Counted from the first letter of the stretch, positions 34,869 to 44,277 are shown. The stretch is DNA of 64,000 nucleotides from Amycolatopsis albispora (GCF_003312875.1 NZ_CP015163.1:8184001-8248000); one strand, 5' to 3'. Notes: generated from the letters alone by a model not told the origin. A program made the numbers and translations.

Positions 34869-35816
34869 ATGAGCCTTCCGAGAGCCCGAGCCCGTGTCAC
34901 CGCCGTGTCCGCGACCGTCGCCGCCGTTGTGCTCGCCATCGCCACACCGGCACACGCCGGTCCCGGCGAGCAGCCGAACCCGCCCAGCTGGGGCCTCGAC
35001 CGCATCGACCAGCGCGCCGGGTTCGACCAGCTCTACCGCTACGAAACGCGTGCCGAGACGGTGACCGCGTACGTGATCGACACCGGCGTGAACTCGCTGC
35101 CCGATCTGGCCGGGCAGGTGCTGGCGGGCAAGGACTTCGTGGACGGCGACAACAACGCCGCCGACGGCAACGGCCACGGCACGCACCTCGCCGCGATCAT
35201 CGGCGGCGAGAAGTACGGCGTGGCCAAGGACGTGAAGATCGTGCCGGTGCGGGTGCTGGACAACAACGGCAGCGGCACGGTGGCGAACGTGGTGGCGGGC
35301 ATCGACTGGGTGACCAAGAACGCGGCGCAGCCCGCGGTGGCCGTGCTCGGTGTCGGCGGCTCGCCGAACACCACCATCGACAACGCGGTGCGGGCGCTGG
35401 CCGCGGTGGTGCCGGTGGCCGTGCCCGCCGGTGGTTCGGCCAGCGACGCGGGCAACTTCTCACCCGCGCGCGTGCCGGAGGCGCTCACCGTGGCGTCGTC
35501 GGACCAGCAGGACCGGGCCGCCAGCTCGTCGAACCACGGCCCTTCGGTGGACCTGTACGCACCCGGTGTATCGATTCCGTCGCCGACGGCGAACGGCGGG
35601 GTGCGGGTGTTGTCGGGCACGTCCACGGCGGCCGCGCACGTGACCGGGGCGGCCGCTTTGTACCGGGCGCTGCACCCGGACGCGAGTGCGCCGCAGGCAG
35701 CGCGGGCGGTGGTGGACGCGGCCACGAAGGACAAGCTGAGTGGGGTGCCAACGGGGACGCCGAATCGGCTCCTCTACACGCTCACGCCGGAGACAAGCGC
35801 GCAACCCGAACGGTGA
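34869..35816 (+). CDS. Secreted S8 (subtilisin-like) peptidase without propeptide and with altered oxyanion hole
   Basis: A 315-residue exported protein: signal peptide ending ATPAHA, then directly the S8 domain (WGLDRIDQRAG), with no I9 inhibitor propeptide. Asp71 (VIDTGV), His103 (NGHGTHLA) and Ser252 (SGTSTAA) of the triad are present. The oxyanion-hole asparagine of the AGN motif is replaced by glycine (PAGG, residue 189), and the usual NMSLGG strand is VLGVGG. The other two S8 proteins in this window keep that Asn. Activity may be low or absent. Confidence 0.85.
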   Translation: MSLPRARARVTAVSATVAAVVLAIATPAHAGPGEQPNPPSWGLDRIDQRAGFDQLYRYETRAETVTAYVIDTGVNSLPDLAGQVLAGKDFVDGDNNAADGNGHGTHLAAIIGGEKYGVAKDVKIVPVRVLDNNGSGTVANVVAGIDWVTKNAAQPAVAVLGVGGSPNTTIDNAVRALAAVVPVAVPAGGSASDAGNFSPARVPEALTVASSDQQDRAASSSNHGPSVDLYAPGVSIPSPTANGGVRVLSGTSTAAAHVTGAAALYRALHPDASAPQAARAVVDAATKDKLSGVPTGTPNRLLYTLTPETSAQPER

Positions 35817-35915
35817 ATGATGTCCATCACCTGGACTTCAACTCCCGCTGTACGGGACTAACACGGTAACGTGCCTGGACCGACCTACCGATCCGTCAAC
35901 AGGAAGGACCGGGGC

Positions 35916-38900
35916 ATGTTCCGCAAGGTGCTCGTCGCCAACCGCGGTGAGATCGCGATCCGGGCGTTCCGGGCCGGCTACGAACTCGGTGCCGGCACCG
36001 TCGCCGTCTTCCCGCACGAGGACCGCAACTCGCTGCACCGGCTCAAGGCCGACGAGGCCCACGAGATCGGCGAACCGGGACACCCCGTCCGCGCCTATCT
36101 CTCGGTCGAGGAGATCGTCCGCGCCGCGAAGAAGGCCGGTGCCGACGCGGTCTACCCCGGGTACGGCTTCCTGTCGGAGAACCCGGACCTGGCGCGTGCC
36201 TGCGAGGAAGCGGGCATCACCTTCGTCGGGCCCAGCGCGGACATCCTCGAGCTGACCGGCAACAAGGCCCGCGCGGTCGCCGCGGCGCGCGAGGCCGGCG
36301 TGCCCGTGCTGGGCTCGTCCGAGCCGTCCTCGGACATCGACACGCTGGTCGCGGCGGCCGAGGAACTGGGCTTCCCGGTGTTCGTGAAGGCCGTCGCCGG
36401 TGGTGGTGGCCGCGGCATGCGCCGGGTCGAGGACCCGGCCACGCTGCGCGAGTCGATCGAGGCGGCGGCCAGGGAGGCCGAGTCGGCCTTCGGCGACCCG
36501 ACCGTGTTCCTGGAGAAGGCGGTCGTCGAGCCGCGGCACATCGAGGTGCAGATCCTCGCCGACGGCGAGGGCAACGTGGTGCACCTGTTCGAGCGCGACT
36601 GCTCGGTGCAGCGGCGGCACCAGAAGGTGGTCGAGCTGGCCCCGGCGCCGAACCTGCCGTCCGAACTGCGGGACCGGATCTGCGCGGACGCGGTCAACTT
36701 CGCGAGGAAGATCGGCTACCGCAACGCGGGCACCGTCGAATTCCTGCTCGACCGCGACGGCAAGCACGTGTTCATCGAGATGAACCCGCGCATCCAGGTC
36801 GAGCACACGGTGACCGAGGAGGTCACCGACGTCGACCTGGTGCAGTCGCAGCTGCGCATCGCGGCCGGGGAGACGCTGGCCGACCTCGGCCTGTCCCAGG
36901 ACAAGATCTACCTGCGCGGGGCCGCGCTGCAGTGCCGGATCACCACCGAGGACCCGGCGAACGGCTTCCGCCCGGACACCGGCATGATCAGCGCCTACCG
37001 CTCGCCGGGCGGTTCGGGCATCCGGCTCGACGGCGGCACCGCCTTCGCCGGCACCGAGATCAGCGCGCACTTCGACTCGCTGCTGGTGAAGCTGAGCTGC
37101 CGCGGCCGCGACTTCAAGACCGCCGTCGGCCGCGCCCGCCGCGCGGTGGCCGAGTTCCGCATCCGCGGCGTCGCCACGAACATCCCGTTCCTCCAGGCCG
37201 TGCTGGACGACGAGGACTTCCAGCAGGGCCGCGTGACCACCAGCTTCATCGACCAGCGCCCGCACCTGCTGACCGCGCGCCACTCGGCCGACCGCGGCAC
37301 GCGCCTGCTCACCTACCTGGCCGACGTCACGGTGAACAAGCCGAACGGCGAACGGCCGCGGTCGATCAACCCGGTGCAGAAGCTGCCCGCGGTCCCCGAG
37401 CACGACCCGGCACCCGGCTCGAAGCAGAAGCTGGTCGAGCTGGGCCCGGCCGGGTTCGCCCGCTGGCTGCGGGAATCGCCGAACATCGGGGTCACCGACA
37501 CCACCTTCCGCGACGCGCACCAGTCGCTGCTGGCCACCCGCGTCCGGACGAAGGACCTGCTCGCGGTGGCCCCGGTGGTCGCGCGCACGCTGCCCGAACT
37601 GCTCTCCCTGGAGTGCTGGGGCGGCGCCACCTACGACGTGGCGCTGCGGTTCCTCGCCGAGGACCCGTGGGAGCGGCTCGCCGCACTGCGTGACGCGGTG
37701 CCGAACATCTGCCTGCAGATGCTGCTGCGCGGCCGGAACACCGTCGGCTACACGCCTTACCCGACCGAGGTGACCAGCGCCTTCGTGCACGAGGCCGCGG
37801 CCACCGGCATCGACATCTTCCGCATCTTCGACGCGCTCAACGACGTCGAGCAGATGCGGCCGGCGATCGAGGCGGTGCGGGAAACCCCGTCGGTGGCGGA
37901 GGTCGCGCTCTGCTACACCTCCGACCTGTCCGACCCGTCGGAGAAGATCTACACCCTGGACTACTACCTCAAGCTGGCGGAGCAGATCGTCGGCGCGGGG
38001 GCGCACATCCTGGCCATCAAGGACATGGCGGGCCTGCTGCGGGCACCGGCCGCGGTCAAGCTGGTCACCGCGCTGCGCAAGGAGTTCGACCTGCCGGTGC
38101 ACATCCACACGCACGACACGCCCGGCGGTCAGCTGGCCACCTACCTGGCGGCGATCAACGCGGGCGCCGACGCCGTCGACGGCGCGGTCGCGTCGATGGC
38201 GGGCACCACTTCGCAGCCGTCGCTGTCCGCGCTGGTCGCGGCGACCGACTACTCGGCCCGCCCGACCGGGCTCGACCTGGGCGCGATCGGTGAGCTGGAG
38301 CCGTACTGGGAGGCCGTGCGCAAGGTCTACGCGCCGTTCGAAGCGGGCCTGGCCTCGCCGACCGGGCGCGTGTACCACCACGAGATCCCCGGCGGTCAGC
38401 TGTCCAACCTGCGCACCCAGGCGGTCGCGCTGGGGCTGGGCGACCGGTTCGAGGAGATCGAGGTGATGTACGCCGCGGCGGACAAGATCCTCGGCCACCT
38501 GGTCAAGGTGACCCCGTCCTCGAAGGTGGTCGGTGACCTGGCGCTGCACCTGGTCGGCGCCGGGGTCTCGCCGGCGGACTTCGAGGCGGACCCGAGCCGG
38601 TTCGACATCCCGGACTCGGTGATCGGCTTCCTGCGCGGTGAGCTGGGCGATCCGCCGGGTGGCTGGCCGGAACCCTTCCGCACCAAGGCGCTGGAGGGCC
38701 GCGCCGCGGCCAAGCCGGTGGCCGAACTGTCCGAAGAGGACCGTGAGGAACTGGTCAAGGACCCGCGCCGCACGCTCAACCGGCTGCTGTTCCCCGGGCC
38801 CACCAAGGAGTTCGAGAACCACCGCGCGGCCTACGGCGACACCAGCGTGCTGCCCAGCAAGGACTTCTTCTACGGGCTGCGGCCGGGCGAGGAGTACCAG

Positions 38901-39287
38901 GTCGACCTGGAACCGGGCGTGCGGCTGCTGATCGAGCTGGAGGCCATCGGCGAGGCCGACGAGCGCGGCATGCGCACGGTGATGTCCAGCCTGAACGGGC
39001 AGATCCGGCCGATCCAGGTCCGCGACGCCTCGATCGCCTCGGACATCCCGGCCACCGAGAAGGCGGAGAAGGGCAACAGCAAGCACGTCGCCGCGCCGTT
39101 CGCCGGCGTGGTCACGCTGTCGGTGCGCGAGGGCGACCAGGTCGCCGCGGGCGACACCGTGGCCACCATCGAGGCGATGAAGATGGAGGCCGCGATCACC
39201 GCGCCCAGTTCGGGCCGGGTCGGCAGGCTGGCGATCACCTCGGTGCAGCAGGTGGAAGGCGGCGACCTGCTCGTCGTGCTGGAATGA
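35916..39287 (+). CDS. pyc: Pyruvate carboxylase
   Basis: Biotin enzyme that makes oxaloacetate from pyruvate, feeding the TCA cycle and gluconeogenesis. The 1123 residues contain the full chain: biotin carboxylase/ATP-grasp (about 1-450; VANRGEIAIRAFRA, GGGGRGMRRV, EMNPRIQVEHTVTE), carboxyltransferase (about 520-1000; DTTFRDAHQSLLATR, HIHTHDTPGG) and the biotinyl domain, where K1089 in EAMKMEA is biotinylated. ATG 35916 after AGGAAGGAC; the upstream GTG at 35871 adds a non-conserved tail. Nothing adjacent suggests special regulation. Confidence 0.97.
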   Translation: MFRKVLVANRGEIAIRAFRAGYELGAGTVAVFPHEDRNSLHRLKADEAHEIGEPGHPVRAYLSVEEIVRAAKKAGADAVYPGYGFLSENPDLARACEEAGITFVGPSADILELTGNKARAVAAAREAGVPVLGSSEPSSDIDTLVAAAEELGFPVFVKAVAGGGGRGMRRVEDPATLRESIEAAAREAESAFGDPTVFLEKAVVEPRHIEVQILADGEGNVVHLFERDCSVQRRHQKVVELAPAPNLPSELRDRICADAVNFARKIGYRNAGTVEFLLDRDGKHVFIEMNPRIQVEHTVTEEVTDVDLVQSQLRIAAGETLADLGLSQDKIYLRGAALQCRITTEDPANGFRPDTGMISAYRSPGGSGIRLDGGTAFAGTEISAHFDSLLVKLSCRGRDFKTAVGRARRAVAEFRIRGVATNIPFLQAVLDDEDFQQGRVTTSFIDQRPHLLTARHSADRGTRLLTYLADVTVNKPNGERPRSINPVQKLPAVPEHDPAPGSKQKLVELGPAGFARWLRESPNIGVTDTTFRDAHQSLLATRVRTKDLLAVAPVVARTLPELLSLECWGGATYDVALRFLAEDPWERLAALRDAVPNICLQMLLRGRNTVGYTPYPTEVTSAFVHEAAATGIDIFRIFDALNDVEQMRPAIEAVRETPSVAEVALCYTSDLSDPSEKIYTLDYYLKLAEQIVGAGAHILAIKDMAGLLRAPAAVKLVTALRKEFDLPVHIHTHDTPGGQLATYLAAINAGADAVDGAVASMAGTTSQPSLSALVAATDYSARPTGLDLGAIGELEPYWEAVRKVYAPFEAGLASPTGRVYHHEIPGGQLSNLRTQAVALGLGDRFEEIEVMYAAADKILGHLVKVTPSSKVVGDLALHLVGAGVSPADFEADPSRFDIPDSVIGFLRGELGDPPGGWPEPFRTKALEGRAAAKPVAELSEEDREELVKDPRRTLNRLLFPGPTKEFENHRAAYGDTSVLPSKDFFYGLRPGEEYQVDLEPGVRLLIELEAIGEADERGMRTVMSSLNGQIRPIQVRDASIASDIPATEKAEKGNSKHVAAPFAGVVTLSVREGDQVAAGDTVATIEAMKMEAAITAPSSGRVGRLAITSVQQVEGGDLLVVLE

Positions 39288-39291
39288 CCGG

Positions 39292-40830
39292 GTGACCACC
39301 ACCGCCCGGCCGCTCGGGTCCTGGCTCCTCGGTTCGGCCGACCAGCGCGACGCGGTGCTGCGGGTGCGCCTGAACCTGCTGCTGATCACCTCGATCGTGC
39401 TGGCGAACGTGATCGGCGCGCTGGTGGTGGTCGCGCTGGTGGTGCTGGTCATTCCCGGCCCCAGCGTGTTCGCCCCGGACCTGGTGTTCTGGCAGGCCGT
39501 GGTGCTGCCGGTCTACGTCGGCTTCTCGCTGCTGGCCGGCGTGGTCTGGGGCCGCAGGCGCGCCGTGCGCACGCTGAGCTGGGTGTTCGACGGGCGGACG
39601 CCCAGCCAGCGGGAGCGGCGCGCCGCGCTGCGCGTGCCGATGCGGCTGGCGCGGGTGCAGGCGGTGTTCTGGTTCGGCGCGCTGCTGCTGTTCACCACGG
39701 TGACCGCGCTCGAACTGCCCGGCGCGGCGTTCAAGGTCGGCTTCACCGTGGCGTTCGGCGGCATCGTCGTCTGCGCGAACTCCTACCTGCTCAGCGAGTT
39801 CGCGTTGCGCCCGGTGGCCGCGCGGGTGCTGTCCACCGGGCCGCCGATGCGCCGGCGGGTCAGCGCCGGGATCACCGTGCGCCTGCTGCTGGCCTGGGTG
39901 CTCGGGACCGGGCTGCCGGTGTCCGGGCTGATGCTGGTGGCGATGTTCGCGCTGATCCGCGAGGACGTCACCACCCGGCAGCTCGCGGTGGCGATCCTGG
40001 TGCTGGGCGCGGTGATCGGCGTGTTCGGCTTCCTGCTGGTCACGCTGACCGCGCGGGCCACCGCGGCGCCGGTGCGGACCGTGCGCGCCGCGCTGGCCAG
40101 GGTGGAGAAGGGCGAGCTGGACACCGAGGTCGCCGTGTTCGACGGCACCGAACTGGGGCAGCTGCAGTCGGGGTTCAACCGCATGGTGGGCGGACTGCGT
40201 GAGCGCGAGCGCATCCGCGACCTGTTCGGCAGGCACGTCGGGCACGAGGTCGCCGCCGAGGCGCTGGACCGCCAGGCCGGGCTGGGCGGTGAGGTGCGCG
40301 AGGTGGCCGTGTTGTTCGTCGACGTGATCGGCTCGACCACGCTCGCCGCCACCCGGCCGCCCGGTGAGGTGGTCGACCTGCTCAACCGGTTCTTCGCGGT
40401 GGTGGTCTCGGCGGTGCACGCGCACGACGGGTTCGTGAACAAGTTCGAAGGCGACGCGGCGCTGGCGGTGTTCGGCGCGCCGGTGGACCAGCCGGACGCG
40501 CCGGGGCAGGCGCTCGCCGCCGCGCGTGAGATGGGTGAGCGGCTGGTGGCCGAGGTGCCCGAGTGCCAGGCGGGCATCGGGGTCGCCGCGGGGCAGGCGG
40601 TGGCGGGCAACATCGGCCACGAGAGCCGGTTCGAGTACACCGTTATCGGTGATCCGGTGAACGAGGCGGCGCGGCTGACCGAACTGGCGAAGTCGGTGCC
40701 GGGACGCGTGGTCGCGTCGATGGCCGCGGTGGACGCCGCCGACGAGGCCGAAACCGCGTGCTGGCACCAGATCGACGAGACCGTGCTGCGTGGCCGGACC
40801 GAGCCGACCAGAATTGCCGCGCCTCGCTGA
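39292..40830 (+). CDS. Membrane-bound class III adenylate/guanylate cyclase with HAMP domain
   Basis: Signal transducer of 512 residues: about six N-terminal membrane helices (residues 25-240), a HAMP linker (about 240-300, ending FNRMVGGLRERERIRDLF) and a class III catalytic domain. Catalytic residues are visible: metal Asp in LFVDVIGSTTL, the second in KFEGDAALAVFG, and VIGDPVNEAARL with the transition-state Asn and Arg. The Lys of KFEGD favours ATP over GTP. GTG start at 39292, 4 bp after the pyc stop, so it may be co-transcribed with pyc. Confidence 0.9.
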   Translation: MTTTARPLGSWLLGSADQRDAVLRVRLNLLLITSIVLANVIGALVVVALVVLVIPGPSVFAPDLVFWQAVVLPVYVGFSLLAGVVWGRRRAVRTLSWVFDGRTPSQRERRAALRVPMRLARVQAVFWFGALLLFTTVTALELPGAAFKVGFTVAFGGIVVCANSYLLSEFALRPVAARVLSTGPPMRRRVSAGITVRLLLAWVLGTGLPVSGLMLVAMFALIREDVTTRQLAVAILVLGAVIGVFGFLLVTLTARATAAPVRTVRAALARVEKGELDTEVAVFDGTELGQLQSGFNRMVGGLRERERIRDLFGRHVGHEVAAEALDRQAGLGGEVREVAVLFVDVIGSTTLAATRPPGEVVDLLNRFFAVVVSAVHAHDGFVNKFEGDAALAVFGAPVDQPDAPGQALAAAREMGERLVAEVPECQAGIGVAAGQAVAGNIGHESRFEYTVIGDPVNEAARLTELAKSVPGRVVASMAAVDAADEAETACWHQIDETVLRGRTEPTRIAAPR

Positions 40831-40854
40831 GCCGGTGCCGGTTACCTTGACCGC

Positions 40855-41673
40855 GTGCGTATTCACGTTGTTCCGCAGACCCAGGGCGCGCTGACCCCGC
40901 GTGCCGCCGAGCTCGCCGACGGCGCCCGCGCGCTCGGCGCACTCGCCGCCGAGGTGCTCGGGGTGCTCGCCACCGAGGTGACCATCGATCCGGCCGGCGA
41001 TCCGTCCAAAGTGGACGGCATCGCCAACCGCGCCGCGCTGGTGCGCAACCGGGCGGGCCAGCTGGCCGCGCTGGAGGCGCCCGAGGCGAAGGTGCTCACC
41101 ATCGGCGGCGACTGCGCCGTCGAACTCGCGCCGATCGGTGTGGCCCGCTTCCGCCACGGCGCCGGGCTGGGTGTCGCCTACTTCGACGCTCACCCCGACC
41201 TCAACACCGCGGCGAGTTCCCCGTCGGGCGCGTACCACGGCATGGTGCTGCGGTCGCTGTTCGGCGAGGGCGATCCGGAGTTCGCGGCTTCGCCCGCGCT
41301 GGAACCGGGCCGCGCGGTGCTGGTCGGCACCCGCTCGATCGACCCGGCGGAGCAGGAGGCCATCGACCGGGGCCTGGCCACCGTGGCACCGGCCGCCGAG
41401 TTGCCCAAACGCCTGCGCGAGAGCGGCGCCGAGTCCGTCTACCTGCACCTCGATCTCGACGTGCTCGACCCGGCCGAGTTCACCGGGATCAACTACCCGG
41501 AGCCGGACGGGCTGAGCGTGCCCGAGCTGGTTTCCGCCATCGACTCGCTGGCCGAGTTCGAGGTGGTCGGCGCGGCGGTCACCGAATGCGTCACCGCCGA
41601 CCGCGAGGAACTGCGCAAGCTCGTCCCGGTGCTGGAGGCGGTCGGGCGCGTCATGGCTTCTGGCCCACGCTGA
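40855..41673 (+). CDS. Arginase/agmatinase-family (ureohydrolase) protein with a Cys-substituted metal ligand
   Basis: A 272-residue ureohydrolase-fold protein that would hydrolyse a guanidino or formimino substrate. Mn-binding motifs: YFDAHPDLNT (DAHxD), YHGM, LHLDLDVLDP (DxDxxDP). The first ligand motif GGDH is GGDCAVE, so a cysteine replaces the bridging His; this occurs in some actinobacterial family members and may change metal or activity. Start is GTG 40855. Its 3' end overlaps the convergent flavoprotein gene by 23 bp. Confidence 0.83.
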   Translation: MRIHVVPQTQGALTPRAAELADGARALGALAAEVLGVLATEVTIDPAGDPSKVDGIANRAALVRNRAGQLAALEAPEAKVLTIGGDCAVELAPIGVARFRHGAGLGVAYFDAHPDLNTAASSPSGAYHGMVLRSLFGEGDPEFAASPALEPGRAVLVGTRSIDPAEQEAIDRGLATVAPAAELPKRLRESGAESVYLHLDLDVLDPAEFTGINYPEPDGLSVPELVSAIDSLAEFEVVGAAVTECVTADREELRKLVPVLEAVGRVMASGPR

Positions 41674-42361
41674 ACAGCATGGTGGCGATCTCGGAATCCG
41701 GCAGGCACAGCAGCGAGCCGAGGGCGCGGTCGTCGAAGGCGGCGATCGCGCAGCAGGCCAGGCCCAGCGCGGTGCCCACGGTGTAGAGGTTCTGCACCGC
41801 CACCCCGGCGTCCACGTGCAGCGTGCGGTAGTGCCGCAGCGGGTACTGCGTGAAGGCCACGTCCAGGCGCGCGGTCAGCGCGATGGTCACCGGGGCGTTC
41901 GTGGCGAACTCCGGCTGCAGGAAAACCTCGGTCAGCCCGGCCGTCGGGTCGCCGGGGCCGATCTCGATCAGCTGGTGCGAGACCGACTCGTACCGGTAGA
42001 TGCCGGGCGGCACCCCGTCGGCCTGGCGGACCAGCAGGTAGGCACGCAGGCAGAGCAGCCCCCCGGCGCTGGGCGCCATGCCCAGCGGGTGCTTGTCCAC
42101 GCCTTGGGCCTGCACAAACCGCTGCACGCCGAGCGCGAAGCGCAGCAGCGCGCTGAGCGCGGCCATGTCGAGCGGCCGGTCGGCGAACTTGGCCGCGGAC
42201 CGGCGCTGCACCAGCGTGGCGACCAGGTCCGCGCGTGGCGGTTCGAGGTCCGGCAACGGGATCCGCGGCCCGTTTGGCTGTACGGGCCGGTCACGGGTGT
42301 CCTCGGACTGCCCGTTCAGCATCGCGTGCACGGCCTTCGCCGAAGAGAGCGCGTCCGCCAT
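41651..42361 (-). CDS. SagB/ThcOx-type nitroreductase-family flavoprotein
   Basis: FMN-dependent oxidoreductase of 236 residues. Family features: LVQRRSAAKFADRPLDM (FMN-phosphate arginines), PSAGGLLCLRAYLLV, GIYRYE and the C-terminal DAGVAVQNLYTVGTALGLAC. SagB proteins oxidise azolines in RiPP maturation, but no precursor peptide, YcaO cyclodehydratase or transporter is nearby, so a stand-alone nitro- or enone-reductase role is more likely. Divergent from the PucR gene. Confidence 0.82.
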   Translation of the reverse strand: MADALSSAKAVHAMLNGQSEDTRDRPVQPNGPRIPLPDLEPPRADLVATLVQRRSAAKFADRPLDMAALSALLRFALGVQRFVQAQGVDKHPLGMAPSAGGLLCLRAYLLVRQADGVPPGIYRYESVSHQLIEIGPGDPTAGLTEVFLQPEFATNAPVTIALTARLDVAFTQYPLRHYRTLHVDAGVAVQNLYTVGTALGLACCAIAAFDDRALGSLLCLPDSEIATMLFSVGQKP

Positions 42362-42698
42362 TCGCCCAACATAGTCGATTGCACCCGTTCGGCCGTACGC
42401 CAGACGATCTTTGGCCGAAGTTTCACCGGCGGTGACGGCTCTGCCGGGGCGCCGGCGACGGGTTGGGCCGGGTGGCGGTGTGAAAGCGGCCCGCGGCGCC
42501 GCTGACCTGGCGGTAATTGTCAGTCGGCCACAGCGGGTCGCGGTGATTTTGTCACCCCGATGACAAGAAATCGGTTTCTTCTGCGGGAGGTGACACGTTT
42601 GGGGTGACTATTCCGATGTGCTCGACGTCACCCCGCAGTGCGTCAGCTGCCCGGGCAGGGGTCGTCCGGCGGGGCCAGAGCGGAGCAAAGGAGCTGCG
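42362..42698. promoter_or_regulatory. Divergent promoter region with nested inverted repeats
   Basis: This 337-bp region separates the flavoprotein from the PucR gene. GTCACCCC (42551-42558) and GGGGTGAC (42601-42608) form an 8-bp inverted pair flanking AAGAAATCGGTTTCTT (42565-42580), whose 6-bp arms are themselves palindromic. The local AT-richness is unusual here. This is a plausible binding site for the PucR protein or another regulator. No gene is seen. Confidence 0.45.
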
Positions 42699-44027
42699 AT
42701 GACGGTCGAGCGCGGGCTGAACTCGGTGGAAACCCGCCCGGCACTGCCCCGGCGCCTGGCCGAGATCCTGCGCCCGGAGCTGCCGACGCTCGGGGGCCAG
42801 ATCGTCGAGGAGATCCGGACCGTCATTCCCGAGTACGGGCGTCCGCTCGACGGTCCGTACGGCCGGTCCATCCGCGCCGGGGTGGACTGCGCGATGTCGT
42901 TGTTCGTCGACCAGATCGCCGACCCCGGCTCGATCAAGGAGGATCTGCTCGACGTCCACCGCAAGCTGGGGCAGCTGGAGATGCGCGAGGGGCGCAGCCT
43001 GGACACGCTGCAGGCCGCCTACCGCGTCGGTGCCAGGGTGGCGTGGCGGCGGATCATGCAGGTGGGGCGGCGCGCGGGCCTGTCGTCGGCGGTGATGTCG
43101 GAACTGGCCGACGCGATGTTCGCGTTCATGGACGAGCTGGCCTCGATCGCGCTCGACGGGTATCTGGAGGCGAAGGCGTGCTCGGCGGGCGCGCTGGAAA
43201 CCTGGCGGCGCCGGTTGCTGCAGCTGATCCTGGAGCGCCCGCAGCCGCCGCGGGAAGCCATCGCCGAGCTGGCCCAGCTGACCGGCTGGGCGATGCCGGC
43301 GAAACTGTTCGCGGTGGCGGTCCGCACGCCGGGCGGGGTGTCGCGCCGGCTGCCGTCGCTGGACGAGGACGTGCTCGCCGAGCTGGACGCGCCGGAGCCG
43401 CTGCTGCTGGTGCCGGGGGAGCCGGTGGACGCCAGGCTGTCGGCGATCCAGAACGCGCTGCCGGGATATCGCCTGTCGGCGGGGCCGTCCGTCCCGCTGG
43501 AGGCGGCCGCGGACTCGCTGCGCTGGGCCCGGCGCGCGCTCACCCTGACCGGCGAGGGCCTGCTCCCGGCTCGGCGGTTGATCCGCGCGGAGGAGCACCT
43601 GGCCGCGGTGTTGTTGCATTCTGACGAGAACCTGATCGCGCAGCTGCGGGAGCGGCATTTCGCGCCGCTGCGGGGAATGACGGACAAGCAGCGCGGCAGG
43701 CTCACCGAAACGCTGCGGGCCTGGCTGGATGCGCAGGGCAACGTGCTGGAGATAGCCGAGCGGCTGAAGGTGCACCCGCAGACGGTGCGCTACCGGATGC
43801 GGCAGCTGCAGGCCACTTTCGGGGCGAGCCTGGATGATCCGGATTCGCGGTTCGAAATGGAACTCATCCTGCGGAGCGAGCCACGACCGGGGCAGCCGAA
43901 GGACACGCGCGACGAGACGCCGAACGGGTCGTGGGCGCGGTACCGGCTGGCGGAGGTGATGCCGGTACCGCGGGGGCCGGTCACCCCTCCGCCGGGCTCA
44001 CCGAGACCGCGCCGCTCACCCGCCTGA
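42699..44027 (+). CDS. PucR/CdaR-family transcriptional regulator
   Basis: A 442-residue regulator. The N-terminal two thirds form a helical sensor region (RsbT co-antagonist-like; YGRSIRAGVDCAMSLFVDQI, YRVGARVAWRRIMQVGRRAG), then a GGDEF-like fold remnant and the C-terminal PucR helix-turn-helix at about 340-400 (NVLEIAERLKVHPQTVRYRM). The last 50 residues are a disordered Pro/Arg tail. ATG 42699 follows AAAGGAG. Targets are unknown; the divergent flavoprotein gene is the nearest candidate. Confidence 0.85.
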   Translation: MTVERGLNSVETRPALPRRLAEILRPELPTLGGQIVEEIRTVIPEYGRPLDGPYGRSIRAGVDCAMSLFVDQIADPGSIKEDLLDVHRKLGQLEMREGRSLDTLQAAYRVGARVAWRRIMQVGRRAGLSSAVMSELADAMFAFMDELASIALDGYLEAKACSAGALETWRRRLLQLILERPQPPREAIAELAQLTGWAMPAKLFAVAVRTPGGVSRRLPSLDEDVLAELDAPEPLLLVPGEPVDARLSAIQNALPGYRLSAGPSVPLEAAADSLRWARRALTLTGEGLLPARRLIRAEEHLAAVLLHSDENLIAQLRERHFAPLRGMTDKQRGRLTETLRAWLDAQGNVLEIAERLKVHPQTVRYRMRQLQATFGASLDDPDSRFEMELILRSEPRPGQPKDTRDETPNGSWARYRLAEVMPVPRGPVTPPPGSPRPRRSPA

Positions 44028-44072
44028 CGGGCCGCGCCTGGCCTCCCCGGCCCGCTTGACCGCCCCGCCTGA

Positions 44073-44127
44073 TGCAATGAATGTGGCTTTCATAGCGTCA
44101 GGCGCAATGAAAGCCACATTCATTGCA
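44073..44127. repeat. Perfect 21-bp hairpin of the GAATGTGGCTTT family, member 2
   Basis: Arms 44073-44093 and 44107-44127 are exact inverted copies (core GAATGTGGCTTTCAT) with a 13-nt loop. The end bases differ from the other members (TGCAAT instead of GTCACG), but both arms changed together, so the pairing is preserved. It is in the gap between the convergent PucR and TetR genes. Confidence 0.8.
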
Positions 44128-44193
44128 CGACCGGCGCCGCCTCGCCTGACCGCCCTGATTCGCGCCCCCTCGGGAGCATCCCCGGGCGCGCGC

Positions 44194-44277
44194 GACACGA
44201 ATGTGGCTTTGGGGGCCGAATCCGCCCCGAAAGCCACATTCGTGTCCGCCAGGTGCCCCGAAAGCCACATTCGTGTC
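44194..44277. repeat. Hairpin of the GAATGTGGCTTT family, member 3, plus an extra half arm
   Basis: Arms 44194-44210 (GACACGAATGTGGCTTT) and 44230-44246 pair perfectly over 17 bp with a 19-nt loop. Immediately after, 44256-44277 repeats the 22-nt right arm with its CCCC lead (44225-44246) without a partner, so a half element was duplicated. Confidence 0.8.

Noticed and set aside
35838..39452. A 1204-codon open frame on the minus strand
   Set aside because: It is antisense to the unambiguous pyruvate carboxylase gene and its translation is repetitive Arg/Val/His-rich, a shadow of high-GC codon bias.
41651..42361. SagB-type flavoprotein as part of a RiPP biosynthetic cluster
   Set aside because: No precursor peptide, YcaO protein or transporter is within several kilobases, so a cluster is not supported.
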